The position numbers were made by a program, and so were the translations under genes. The notes under the pieces were generated by a model, which ran no database searches, was not told where the DNA came from, and saw only the letters and a program-made list of their open reading frames with translations. Below are positions 32,580 to 40,344 of a stretch of DNA of 64,000 bases, one piece after another (positions within the stretch are counted from its first letter, which is position 1; every line of letters begins with the position of its first letter). Source of the DNA: Streptomyces sp. AP-93 (GTDB lineage Bacteria; Actinomycetota; Actinomycetes; Streptomycetales; Streptomycetaceae); the NCBI RefSeq assembly GCF_022808175.1, contig NZ_JALGBX010000011.1, forward strand, positions 115,081 through 179,080, given 5' to 3'.

Positions 32580-33719
32580 ATGACCGCGCTCGGTGACCTG
32601 ATCGAGATCGACGACCGGACCGTACTGGTCCTCGGGCAGGGCCTGGACCTCACCCACGGGCAGCCGGACGTCGCCAATGCCCTGGTGCACCGGGCCGGCG
32701 ACACCCTGGTGCTCGTCGACACCGGTGTCACGGAGGCTTTCCGCGCGGCGCTGCTGGAAGCGGCCGCCCGGGTCGGGCCCTGGTCGCGGGCGCTGGTGCT
32801 GACCACGCACGGACACCTCGACCACGTCGGCAACAACGACCTGGCCGACGGGCTGGGCGTACCGGCCGAGCACTATGTGCCCGCCCCCGACGTGGCCCAG
32901 ATGCGTGATCCCCTGGACTACTGGGTGCGGTCCTTCGGGCGCGTCGCCGGGCCCGCGGAGCTGCCCGAGCCCGCGCACACCGCGGCCCGGGTGGTCGCGC
33001 TCTTCCAGCCGATGCGGCCCTTCGGCGAGACGACCCGGACCTACGAGGAACGGCCGCCGGAGCAGATCCGGATCGGCCCGCTCCGGTTCACCGGCTGGAC
33101 CTTCGCCGACGGCGCGGTCCGCGTGCTGCGCAGTCAGGGCCACTGCGCCGGGCACGTGATCGTGCACCTGCGCGATGCGGGCGTCCTGCACCTGTCCGAC
33201 GAGGGCAACGGGCCCTGCGGCGCGATGGCCGACGCCGACCAGCTCAAGATCCAGACCGTACTGGGCTCCGCCGCCCTCCTCTTCGAGGCGGGGGAGGTGG
33301 CGCTCCTCACCGACGGGCACACCTTCGCCGTGCGCCGGGGCGCCGAAGCGGTGTCCCACCTGGACGGGCTGCTGGAGCAGGCCGCCGCGCTGGGACGGGC
33401 GTCGCTCGGGCTGGCCGGGGAGGGGGAGCGGGTCGTCCCGAGCGCGTTCGCCGCCCGCTATGCGCGGGCCATGGCCGGCCTGGGCGTCGGCGGAGCCAAC
33501 CCGAACACGCTGTTCACCGCCATGTCGGCCGTCAACCAGCTCCGCGAGCTGGGTCTGCGCCCGGAGTCCGGCGCCGCCGGCGCGCCCTGGTCCCGGCCCG
33601 CCCTCCGCGGCCCGGCGCCGGCGACCCCGCGACCCGGCACCGGAACTGGCACTGGCACCGGCACCGGCAGGGGCACCGGCACCGGCACGGGTACCGGCAC
33701 GGGTACCAACACCGGCTGA
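32580..33719 (+). CDS. MBL-fold metallo-hydrolase with a Gly-Thr repeat tail
   Basis: 379 aa from ATG 32580 (GGAGGG upstream). Metal motif THGHLDHVGN (HxHxDH), later SQGHCAGHVIVH, HLSDEGNG and TDGHTFAV provide the other ligands. The N-terminal 305 residues are the enzyme. The last 30 are a (Gly-Thr)n tail encoded by a repeat at 33636-33716, unlikely to be catalytic and prone to length change. Substrate unknown; the family includes thioesterases, lactonases and glyoxalase II-type enzymes. Confidence 0.87.
   Translation: MTALGDLIEIDDRTVLVLGQGLDLTHGQPDVANALVHRAGDTLVLVDTGVTEAFRAALLEAAARVGPWSRALVLTTHGHLDHVGNNDLADGLGVPAEHYVPAPDVAQMRDPLDYWVRSFGRVAGPAELPEPAHTAARVVALFQPMRPFGETTRTYEERPPEQIRIGPLRFTGWTFADGAVRVLRSQGHCAGHVIVHLRDAGVLHLSDEGNGPCGAMADADQLKIQTVLGSAALLFEAGEVALLTDGHTFAVRRGAEAVSHLDGLLEQAAALGRASLGLAGEGERVVPSAFAARYARAMAGLGVGGANPNTLFTAMSAVNQLRELGLRPESGAAGAPWSRPALRGPAPATPRPGTGTGTGTGTGRGTGTGTGTGTGTNTG
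33636..33716. repeat. Hexanucleotide repeat (GGCACC/GGCACG/GGTACC) encoding Gly-Thr
   Basis: About 13 units of GGNACN in frame at the end of the MBL-hydrolase gene; slippage in units of six would keep the frame. Confidence 0.85.
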
Positions 33720-33791
33720 GCGATCCGGGTGACTGCTCCGCAACCCCGCCCCCGTCAAGATCGTGCAAACCGGACGGCTAGGCTCGACGGC

Positions 33792-34121
33792 ATGAAACGA
33801 AGCGTGCTGACCCGCTACCGCGTCATGGCCTACGTGACCGCGGTCATGCTCCTGATCCTCTGTGCCTGCATGGTGGCGAAGTACGGCTTCGACACCGGCG
33901 CCGACCTGACCTTCGCGGTCTCGCAGGCGCACGGTGTGCTGTTCATGGTCTACCTGGTGTTCGCCTTCGACCTGGGCTCCAAGGCCAAGTGGCCGTTCGG
34001 CAAGCTCCTGTGGGTCCTGGTCTCCGGCACCATCCCGCTCGCCGCGTTCTTCGTCGAGCGGGGGATCCGCGCCGAGGTCGAGCCCCTCATCGTGGGCGGT
34101 CCGGCCGCCGCCCGCGCCTGA
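33792..34121 (+). CDS. DUF3817 membrane protein (second copy)
   Basis: 109 aa, starts MKRSVLTRYRVMAYVTAVMLLILCACMVAKYG. Three helices with the family segments VSQAHGVLFMVYLVFAFDLGSKAKWPFGKLLWVL. Resembles the DUF3817 protein at 20592 in length and in the HGVLFxxY and KAKWP motifs. Function unknown. A terminator hairpin (34140-34162) closes the unit. Confidence 0.87.
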   Translation: MKRSVLTRYRVMAYVTAVMLLILCACMVAKYGFDTGADLTFAVSQAHGVLFMVYLVFAFDLGSKAKWPFGKLLWVLVSGTIPLAAFFVERGIRAEVEPLIVGGPAAARA

Positions 34122-34139
34122 CCTCAGCTGATCCACCCA

Positions 34140-34162
34140 CCCCCGGGGCGACTCCCCGGGGG
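34140..34162. terminator. Hairpin terminator after DUF3817 gene
   Basis: CCCCCGGGG CGACT CCCCGGGGG, nine-base arms. Confidence 0.75.
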
Positions 34163-34174
34163 TTGGCCATCGAC

Positions 34175-34198
34175 ATTTACTAGGACGTCCTAGTAAAT
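34175..34198. promoter_or_regulatory. 24-bp perfect palindrome upstream of icmA (operator)
   Basis: Half-site ATTTACTAGGAC followed by its exact reverse complement; AT-rich in GC-rich surroundings. It ends seven bases before the icmA ATG and overlaps a possible -10 box (TAGTAAAT at 34191-34198). No ribosome site lies between it and the ATG, so transcript start at or near the ATG (leaderless) fits. Very likely the binding site of a dimeric regulator of the TetR or GntR kind. Confidence 0.8.
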
Positions 34199-34205
34199 TC
34201 AGAGC

Positions 34206-35906
34206 ATGGACGCTGACGCCATTGAGGAAGGCCGCCGTCGCTGGCAGGCCCGGTACGACAAGGCCCGCACGCGCGAGGCCGATTTCACCACGCTCTCCGG
34301 CGACCCCGTCGACCCCGTCTACGGCCCCAGGCCCGGCGACTCGTACGAGGGCTTCGAGCGCATCGGCTGGCCGGGGGAGTACCCGTACACCCGGGGCCTG
34401 CACGCCACCGGCTACCGGGGGCGGACCTGGACCATCCGGCAGTTCGCCGGGTTCGGGAACGCCGAGCAGACCAACGAGCGCTACAAGATGATCCTGGCCG
34501 CCGGCGGCGGCGGGCTCTCCGTCGCCTTCGACATGCCCACCCTGATGGGGCGCGACTCCGACGACCCCCGCGCGCTCGGCGAGGTCGGCCACTGCGGGGT
34601 CGCCATCGACTCCGCCGCCGACATGGAGATCCTCTTCAAGGACATCCCGCTCGGCGACGTGACCACCTCCATGACGATCAGCGGCCCCGCCGTCCCCGCC
34701 TTCTGCATGTACCTGGTGGCCGCCGAACGCCAGGGCGTCGACCCGGCCGTCCTGAACGGGACGCTCCAGACCGACATCTTCAAGGAGTACATCGCCCAGA
34801 AGGAGTGGCTCTTCGAGCCCGAGCCGCACCTGCGCCTCATCGGCGATCTCATGGAGTACTGCGCGAACGGCATCCCCGCCTACAAGCCGCTCTCCGTCTC
34901 CGGCTACCACATCCGCGAGGCCGGAGCCACGGCCGCGCAGGAGCTCGCGTACACCCTCGCCGACGGTTTCGGGTACGTGGAGCTGGGCCTCTCGCGCGGG
35001 CTGGACGTGGACCACTTCGCGTCCGGGCTCTCCTTCTTCTTCGACGCGCACCTCGACTTCTTCGAGGAGATCGCCAAGTTCCGCGCCGCCCGCCGGATCT
35101 GGGCCCGCTGGATGAAGGAGGTGTACGGGGCGAAGTCCGAGAAGACGATGTGGCTGCGCTTCCACACCCAGACGGCCGGTGTCTCCCTCACCGCCCAGCA
35201 GCCCTACAACAACGTCGTGCGCACCGCCGTGGAAGCCCTCGCGGCCGTTCTCGGCGGCACCAACTCCCTCCACACCAACGCCCTCGACGAGACCCTCGCG
35301 CTGCCGAGCGAGCAGGCCGCCGAGATCGCCCTGCGCACGCAGCAGGTGCTGATGGAGGAGACGGGCGTGGCCAACGTGGCCGACCCGCTGGGCGGCTCCT
35401 GGTTCGTCGAGCAGCTCACCGACCGCATCGAGGCCGACGCCGAGAAGATCTTCGAGCAGATCAAGGAGCGCGGGCTGCGCGCCCACCCGAACGGGCAGCA
35501 CCCGATCGGCCCGATCACCTCGGGCATCCTGCGGGGCATCGAGGACGGCTGGTTCACCGGGGAGATCGCCGAGTCGGCCTTCCAGTACCAGCGCTCGGTG
35601 GAGAAGGGCGACAAGCGGGTCGTCGGGGTCAACGTGCACCACGGCTCGGTCACCGGGGACCTGGAGATCCTGCGGGTCAGCCACGAGGTGGAGCGCGTAC
35701 AGGTCCGCGAGCTCGCGGAGCGCAAGGCCCGCCGGGACGACGCCAAGGTCACTGAGGCCCTGGACGCCATGCTGGCCGCCGCCCGCGACGGGTCGAACAT
35801 GATCCCGGCGATGCTGGACGCGGTGCGCGCCGAAGCCACGATGGGCGAGATCTGCAACCTGCTGCGGGACGAGTGGGGCACGTACACGGAGCCGCCGGGC
35901 TTCTGA
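34206..35906 (+). CDS. icmA: Isobutyryl-CoA mutase large (catalytic) subunit
   Basis: 566 aa, B12-dependent mutase alpha chain without its own cobalamin-binding domain, so it needs a small subunit (IcmB), not found in this window. The residues separating ICM from methylmalonyl-CoA mutase point to ICM: Phe80 in TWTIRQFAGFG (Tyr in MCM) and Gln198 in EYIAQKEWL (Arg in MCM). It interconverts isobutyryl-CoA and n-butyryl-CoA, linking valine breakdown to polyketide precursors. ATG 34206 without a Shine-Dalgarno sequence sits right behind a 24-bp palindrome. Confidence 0.93.
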   Translation: MDADAIEEGRRRWQARYDKARTREADFTTLSGDPVDPVYGPRPGDSYEGFERIGWPGEYPYTRGLHATGYRGRTWTIRQFAGFGNAEQTNERYKMILAAGGGGLSVAFDMPTLMGRDSDDPRALGEVGHCGVAIDSAADMEILFKDIPLGDVTTSMTISGPAVPAFCMYLVAAERQGVDPAVLNGTLQTDIFKEYIAQKEWLFEPEPHLRLIGDLMEYCANGIPAYKPLSVSGYHIREAGATAAQELAYTLADGFGYVELGLSRGLDVDHFASGLSFFFDAHLDFFEEIAKFRAARRIWARWMKEVYGAKSEKTMWLRFHTQTAGVSLTAQQPYNNVVRTAVEALAAVLGGTNSLHTNALDETLALPSEQAAEIALRTQQVLMEETGVANVADPLGGSWFVEQLTDRIEADAEKIFEQIKERGLRAHPNGQHPIGPITSGILRGIEDGWFTGEIAESAFQYQRSVEKGDKRVVGVNVHHGSVTGDLEILRVSHEVERVQVRELAERKARRDDAKVTEALDAMLAAARDGSNMIPAMLDAVRAEATMGEICNLLRDEWGTYTEPPGF

Positions 35907-35934
35907 CGGCTCGTCGCCTGACACGCCCTAAGGT

Positions 35935-35954
35935 GGCGGCCATGACAGGCCGCC
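35935..35954 (+). promoter_or_regulatory. Hairpin holding a start codon in its loop
   Basis: GGCGGCC (35935-35941) pairs perfectly with GGCCGCC (35948-35954); the six loop bases are ATGACA, i.e. the start codon of the following gene. The likely Shine-Dalgarno AAGGTGG is partly in the left arm. Suggests translation limited by structure. Confidence 0.55.
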
Positions 35955-36493
35955 GCCTTCCCGTCCCCGTGTACGGCGTGAGTGCCCGTGTGCTCATGCA
36001 GACCAACTGCGGGCCGTACGCGTACATCGCCGCCGACTTCGAGCCGCCCGGCCGGGACGGGCTGACGGAGGTCCTGAACGCCGTGCCGGCCGAGCGCCGG
36101 CTGCCCGAGGTGTACGCCGCCTGCGTGCGGGCGGGCATCGTGCGCGGCCTCGACGGGGTGGCGGCCTCGGTGCTGCTCACCGACGCCCGGGTCCACGAGG
36201 TGGACTCCTCGGAGTACGGCTACCGGCTCGCCGGGCTCGAAGCGGGCCGGGCGGCCCTGGTGGCCTCCGGGCTGCTGCCGCCGGAAGAGGCCGACAGCCT
36301 GCGCTGGGCCGACTGGCCGGGGCGCCCGAGGCCCTGGCCGGGCCACAACCCGCGCTCGGAGGCGCTGATCGCCTCGGCGCCGGCCTGGTGCGAGGACTTC
36401 CTGCCCCTGTCGGACGGCGGCCGGCCCGCGGTGGTCACACCGCCGGAGCGGCGCCGGAAGGGCCGGCGGCGGAGCCCCGGAGGCCGTACATGA
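35942..36493 (+). CDS. Free-standing EF-G domain IV-like protein
   Basis: 183 aa. The middle resembles EF-G domain IV: PEVYAACVRAGIVRGLDGVAASVLLTDARVHEVDSSEYGYRLAGLEAGRAAL lines up with the EF-G stretch that contains the helix, the V-x-L-x-D-G-x-x-H-x-V-D-S-S-E strand and the F-x-x-A-G helix. There is no GTPase domain. Similar single-domain proteins may act on the ribosome or as resistance or competence factors, but this is inference. The basic C-terminal tail (ERRRKGRRRSPGGRT) fits RNA binding. It overlaps the convergent TetR gene by 59 bp. Confidence 0.7.
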   Translation: MTGRRLPVPVYGVSARVLMQTNCGPYAYIAADFEPPGRDGLTEVLNAVPAERRLPEVYAACVRAGIVRGLDGVAASVLLTDARVHEVDSSEYGYRLAGLEAGRAALVASGLLPPEEADSLRWADWPGRPRPWPGHNPRSEALIASAPAWCEDFLPLSDGGRPAVVTPPERRRKGRRRSPGGRT

Positions 36494-37109
36494 GCAGCGC
36501 CGTGAAGGTGGCCACCCACAGCTCGTCCACCGGCTCGGAGCTGACCAGCGCGCGGTGGACCACCGTGCCCGCGATGACGTCGAAGATCAGGTCCGTGGTG
36601 TGGGCGGCGAGGGACTCGTCCTCCTCGTAGGGGAGTTCGCCCCGGGCCTGTGCCCGCTGGCGCCCCAGTACGACGAGACGTTTCTGCCGGTCCACGATCG
36701 CCGACCGGATCCGGTCCCGCAGGGCCTCGTCCCGGGTGGACTCGGAGACGACCGCCATCAGGGCGGTACGGGCCTCCGGGCGCCGCAGCAGCGCCGCGAA
36801 CTGCAGCACCACGTACTCGATGTCGGCTTCGAGCGACCCCCGGTCGGGGAGTTCGAGGGAGTCGAAGAGCTCCGCGACGGCGTCCACGACCAGTTCGCTC
36901 TTGCCCGACCAGCGCCGGTACAGGGTGGTCTTCGCGACCCCGGCCCGCGCCGAGACGTCCCCCATCGTCAGCTTCGACCAGCCCAGCTCCACCAGCGCGT
37001 CCCGGGTCGCGGCGAGGATCGCGGCGTCCGCCGCGGCGCTGCGCGGGCGTCCGGTGCGGCCGGGCGGGCAGGAGGTGTCCGAGCTGGGGTTGCGCATGGC
37101 CGAGACCAT
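36435..37109 (-). CDS. TetR-family transcriptional regulator
   Basis: 224 aa (220 if the ATG at 37097 is used). HTH: ALVELGWSKLTMGDVSARAGVAKTTLYRRWSGKSELVVDAV with the TetR consensus AGVAKTTLYRRW. The ligand domain (LRRPEARTALMAVVSESTRDEALRDRIRSAIVDRQKRLVVLG) is of the TetR_C_11-like type. The 3' end overlaps the opposing EF-G IV-like gene. A 23-bp near-perfect palindrome lies 75-97 bp upstream and is its probable autoregulatory operator. The divergent thioredoxin-like gene at 37406 may share control. Confidence 0.9.
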   Translation of the reverse strand: MVSAMRNPSSDTSCPPGRTGRPRSAAADAAILAATRDALVELGWSKLTMGDVSARAGVAKTTLYRRWSGKSELVVDAVAELFDSLELPDRGSLEADIEYVVLQFAALLRRPEARTALMAVVSESTRDEALRDRIRSAIVDRQKRLVVLGRQRAQARGELPYEEDESLAAHTTDLIFDVIAGTVVHRALVSSEPVDELWVATFTALLMYGLRGSAAGPSGAAPAV

Positions 37110-37183
37110 ACCCGCCGGTAGCAGAGGCGACCGGCCCCCCGGCCGTGTGGTTCAGATCACGGGGCGCGGGCGGGCGCGGGGAG

Positions 37184-37206
37184 TTACGCTACGACTCGTA
37201 GCGTAA
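37184..37206. promoter_or_regulatory. 23-bp palindrome, probable TetR operator
   Basis: TTACGCTACGA, one central C, then TCGTAGCGTAA: perfect 11-bp arms. Located between the TetR gene (start 37109) and the divergent thioredoxin-like gene (start 37406). Confidence 0.8.
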
Positions 37207-37258
37207 GAGCGACAACCACGCGAAGAGCTACCGGCGCCAGGTGGGGACCCGGCGCCAC

Positions 37259-37300
37259 AGCACGGCAGAACGGCAGTACAGCAGCACGGCAGAACGGCAG
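37259..37300. repeat. 18-bp direct repeat, period 24
   Basis: AGCACGGCAGAACGGCAG at 37259-37276 and again at 37283-37300, with further ACGGCA copies downstream to 37335, in the leader region of the thioredoxin-like gene. Confidence 0.75.
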
Positions 37301-37405
37301 CACAGCGGTAGACGGCACGGCGGTGTACCGCACGGCAAGTACCGCGATCGGTTCGTTTCGGCCGATCTTTTTCGTCGGCGCGCGCACTCGGGGGAGGATG
37401 TACGC

Positions 37406-38413
37406 ATGCAGCCCAGAAACATGTCCATGAGCGGCGTCGTCGACCTCGCCGCGGTGAAGGCGGCCGGCGAGGCCAAGGCCAAGGCCGAGCAGGCCCGCGC
37501 CGACGCGGCCCGGAACGCCGCTCAGGGCGGTGCGCCCGCGCCCGCCGGGGCCGTTCCGCCGTCCGCGCTCGTCTTCGACACCGACGAGACCCGCTTCGAG
37601 AGCCACGTCGTCCCGCTCTCGGGCGAGGTTCCGGTCATCCTCGACTTCCGCGCCGAAGGCTTCGAGCAGGGGCAGGAGCTGAGCCTGCTGCTGGAGCGGC
37701 TCACCATCGAGGCGAACGGCCGGCTCGCGCTGGCAGCGCTCGATGTCGCGGCCAACCAGAACCTGATCCGCGAGTTCCGCATCCAGGCCGTCCCGGCCGT
37801 CTTCGCCGTCGTCGCCGGTCAGGCGATGCCGCTGTTCCAGGACTTCGCGTCCGAGGGTGAGGTCCGCGGGGTCCTGGCCCAGCTGGTCCAGATCGCCGAG
37901 GAGCGCTTCGGGGTCATCGGCGTCGAGGTGGATCCCGGCGCCGAGGGCGCCGCCGCCCCGGGGTCCGGTGCCGCGGAGGAAGAGGAGCCGGCCGGTCCGT
38001 ACGACGCCCTGCTCGACGAGGCGATCGAGGCGCTGGACGCCGACGACCTGGACGGGGCGGTGCGCGCCTACAAGAACGTACTGGCGGCCGATCCGTCCAA
38101 CACCGACGCCAAGCTGGGCCTCGCCCAGGCCGAGCTGTTCGCCCGGGTCAAGGACATGAACCCGCAGGCGGTGCGCGCCGCGGCGGCCGAGAACCCGAAG
38201 GACCCGGCGGCGCAGATCGCCGCGGCCGACCTGGATCTGGCCGGCGGTCACGTGGCGGACGCCTTCGGGCGGCTGGTGGACACCGTGAAGGTGACGTTCG
38301 GTGACGACCGGGACGCGGTACGCGTGCGGCTGCTGGAGATGTTCGAAGTGGTCGGTGCGGACGACCCGCTCGTCACCTCGGCCCGTACCGCGCTCGCCAG
38401 GGTGCTGTTCTAG
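37406..38413 (+). CDS. Thioredoxin-like co-chaperone (YbbN/CnoX type) without active-site cysteines
   Basis: 335 aa, starts MQPRNMSMSGVVDLAAVKAAGE with GGGGAGG upstream. After a disordered Ala/Lys linker comes a thioredoxin fold (PVILDFRAEGFEQGQELSLLLERL...LAALDVAANQNLIREFRIQAVPAVFAVVAGQ); where thioredoxin has WCGPC it has EGFEQ, so it cannot do dithiol chemistry. The C-terminal half is TPR-like (LDEAIEALDADDLDGAVRAYKNVLAADPSNTDAKLGLAQAEL), as in YbbN/CnoX holdase-chaperones that assist GroEL. Single gene with a large terminator. Confidence 0.9.
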   Translation: MQPRNMSMSGVVDLAAVKAAGEAKAKAEQARADAARNAAQGGAPAPAGAVPPSALVFDTDETRFESHVVPLSGEVPVILDFRAEGFEQGQELSLLLERLTIEANGRLALAALDVAANQNLIREFRIQAVPAVFAVVAGQAMPLFQDFASEGEVRGVLAQLVQIAEERFGVIGVEVDPGAEGAAAPGSGAAEEEEPAGPYDALLDEAIEALDADDLDGAVRAYKNVLAADPSNTDAKLGLAQAELFARVKDMNPQAVRAAAAENPKDPAAQIAAADLDLAGGHVADAFGRLVDTVKVTFGDDRDAVRVRLLEMFEVVGADDPLVTSARTALARVLF

Positions 38414-38471
38414 ACCGGCACAGGACCGACACAGCACCGGCACACGCCGGTGATTTGTTGACACAGAGATA

Positions 38472-38517
38472 AACAGCGGCCGCGCTTTGCCAAAACTTGG
38501 CAATCGCGGCCGCTGTT
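38472..38517. terminator. Long nested hairpin terminator
   Basis: Perfect 13-bp outer arms AACAGCGGCCGCG / CGCGGCCGCTGTT enclose a second perfect palindrome TTGCCAA AAC TTGGCAA, giving one 46-nt stem-loop 58 bases past the thioredoxin-like stop. Confidence 0.85.
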
Positions 38518-39003
38518 ACTCGCAGTAAATCGAACCCCGTGAACTGTCCGGTGTGTTCACTCTTCCCCCGGTCTGTCGTGGCCCTTGGTGACACCCTGTG
38601 TGGCCGCCCGACAGGTGTGGGACTCGCTCAGGTTATCTGGCCGTTACCCGCCAGTAACGAACCCCCTTGTGCCCCGGCCGTGAATGGACCACGATCGGCG
38701 ACGCTCGGTCCTTCCCGCAGAGCCGCTCATCCGGAGCCGCGGTGGAGGGTCCCCACCGGGCCGGCCGGTGGCAGTGGCACCGGCCGTGGGACAGGGGGGT
38801 CTCCGTCACACGGCGGGGCCTGTCCTCCAGGTTGCGCGAACGCGTGGCCAAGTGGTTGTCGCTCGGGGGTGAACGCCGGTGTACGGACGCGGCATTGCCG
38901 CGGCTCGGCCGCTCGCGCTCCTTCCCGAGGACGTAGCACTTCTCCCATCCCAGGACGGGCACCGCCCGGACCGGAGATGTACGTCCGAGAAGGAGGAACG
39001 AAC
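38518..39003. other. Long gene-free leader before the DUF6230 gene
   Basis: About 490 bp without a credible gene. GTTAC...GTAAC inverted arms occur at about 38640-38656; the rest is GC-rich with several short palindromes. The last 15 bases give a strong ribosome site (AGGAGG) for ATG 39004. The size suggests a regulated promoter or a long 5' leader, but no known riboswitch class was recognised. Confidence 0.5.
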
Positions 39004-39633
39004 ATGATTTCCCAGATTCGTGGCGGGACCAGATGGAAGCGCTTCGCGCTCGTCATGGTGCCGAGCATCGCTGCCACGGCGGCGGTCGGAGTGGGTCTGG
39101 CGCAGGGTGCCCTCGCGGCGTCCTTCAGCGTCTCGGGCCAGGACTTCAAGGTTTCTGCCGACAAGCTCGACGGCAAGAACCTGATCCAGTACGGCGGCGT
39201 CGCCGAGGGCCACAACCTCGACGGCTCCAAGGCGCACCACCCGGTCACCATCTCCGGGTTCAGCCACGCCGAGATCACCAACATGTGCCAGTCGCTGGTG
39301 ACCCCGACGCCGCTCGGCAACATCACGCTGAGGCTGACGACGGGCACCAAGGCGGGCAAGCCCGCCGTGGCCGAGAACATCTACCTCGATGTCGCGGAGC
39401 TCGACACCGACGCCGAGTTCACCAACCTGGACATCGGTGTCGCGGTCGGCGACGCGTCCCACAAGACCAAGCCGCAGGCCGGCACGGTCGCCAACAAGTA
39501 CGCGTTCTCGCAGCGTGCGGACCGCGCGGTGCTGTCGAACGTGCGCCAGAAGGCGTGGGCGACGACGGCGGGCACCTTCAAGCTGCCCGACCTCAAGCTG
39601 CGCCTCCTCGGTGGCGACCAGCCCTGCTACTAG
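39004..39633 (+). CDS. DUF6230-family secreted protein
   Basis: 209 aa with a signal-like N-terminus (RFALVMVPSIAATAAVGVGLAQGALA, cleavage near ALA-ASF). The mature part (SFSVSGQDFKVSADKLDGKNLIQYGGVAEG) is the DUF6230 family, sometimes mislabelled cholesterol esterase; it has no serine hydrolase motif. Two cysteines, one near the C-terminus (QPCY). First gene of a cluster with DUF6114 and a secreted protein on the same strand. Function unknown. Confidence 0.88.
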   Translation: MISQIRGGTRWKRFALVMVPSIAATAAVGVGLAQGALAASFSVSGQDFKVSADKLDGKNLIQYGGVAEGHNLDGSKAHHPVTISGFSHAEITNMCQSLVTPTPLGNITLRLTTGTKAGKPAVAENIYLDVAELDTDAEFTNLDIGVAVGDASHKTKPQAGTVANKYAFSQRADRAVLSNVRQKAWATTAGTFKLPDLKLRLLGGDQPCY

Positions 39634-39759
39634 GACGAGAAGTAGTCGTTCCCGGTGCATAACCGGACGGGTGGGCGGTGACGGCAGCAGTCGCCGTCGC
39701 CCGCCCGTCCGGGCTCCACATAGTTCTCAGTACCACCCGTTTCCAGGGAGCTGTTGTCC

Positions 39760-40344
39760 ATGAACCCCCAGGCCCCGGTTTACGTGCGCGCCGAAGACGA
39801 CGCTTGGCTCACCGTGGTGTACTACCGCTTCCACGCGTGGAGCGGTCACCGCCCCTTCTGGGCAGGTCTGTTCACGCTCCTCAGCGGTGCTCCGATCCTC
39901 TATTTCCCGTACGGGGACGTCCGGCTCGGCAACGTCACCCTCGCGATGGCGACGACGACCGGTGCCGGTTCGCTGATCATCGGTGTCCTCCTTGTCACGC
40001 TGGGGCTGACGCTCTGGTTCCAGCAGGGCGTACGGATCTTCGCGGGCGTCGCCTCGATCCTGCTGGGCCTGGTGTCCATTCCGGTTTCGAACCTCGGTGG
40101 CTTCGGCCTGGGCATCATCCTCGCCCTGACCGGCGGCGGCCTCGCGCTGTCGTGGGTGCCGGGCAAGCCGGCGGACGAGACCGGCCCGAGGGACACCACA
40201 GACCCGGCGCAGGCCGTGAACCTGGGCAAGGCCGAGGCGATGGCGGGCCCCTACGGGGTCCCGGGGCAGCGCGAAACGGAAACGCAGGCATACGCGAGCG
40301 AGACGACTGCCCACGCCGATGGCGGGAGGAACAGTGCGGGGTGA
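39760..40344 (+). CDS. DUF6114-family membrane protein
   Basis: 194 aa. An N-terminal soluble stretch (APVYVRAEDDAWLTVVYYRFHAWSGHRPFWAG) then four hydrophobic segments (LFTLLSGAPILYFPYG, AMATTTGAGSLIIGVLLVTLGL, GVRIFAGVASILLGLVSI, GFGLGIILALTGGGLALSWV) and a polar tail. ATG 39760 with GGGAG upstream. Follows the DUF6230 gene by 126 bp and overlaps the next gene, so the three work together; DUF6230/DUF6114 neighbours are common in Streptomyces. Confidence 0.88.
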   Translation: MNPQAPVYVRAEDDAWLTVVYYRFHAWSGHRPFWAGLFTLLSGAPILYFPYGDVRLGNVTLAMATTTGAGSLIIGVLLVTLGLTLWFQQGVRIFAGVASILLGLVSIPVSNLGGFGLGIILALTGGGLALSWVPGKPADETGPRDTTDPAQAVNLGKAEAMAGPYGVPGQRETETQAYASETTAHADGGRNSAG

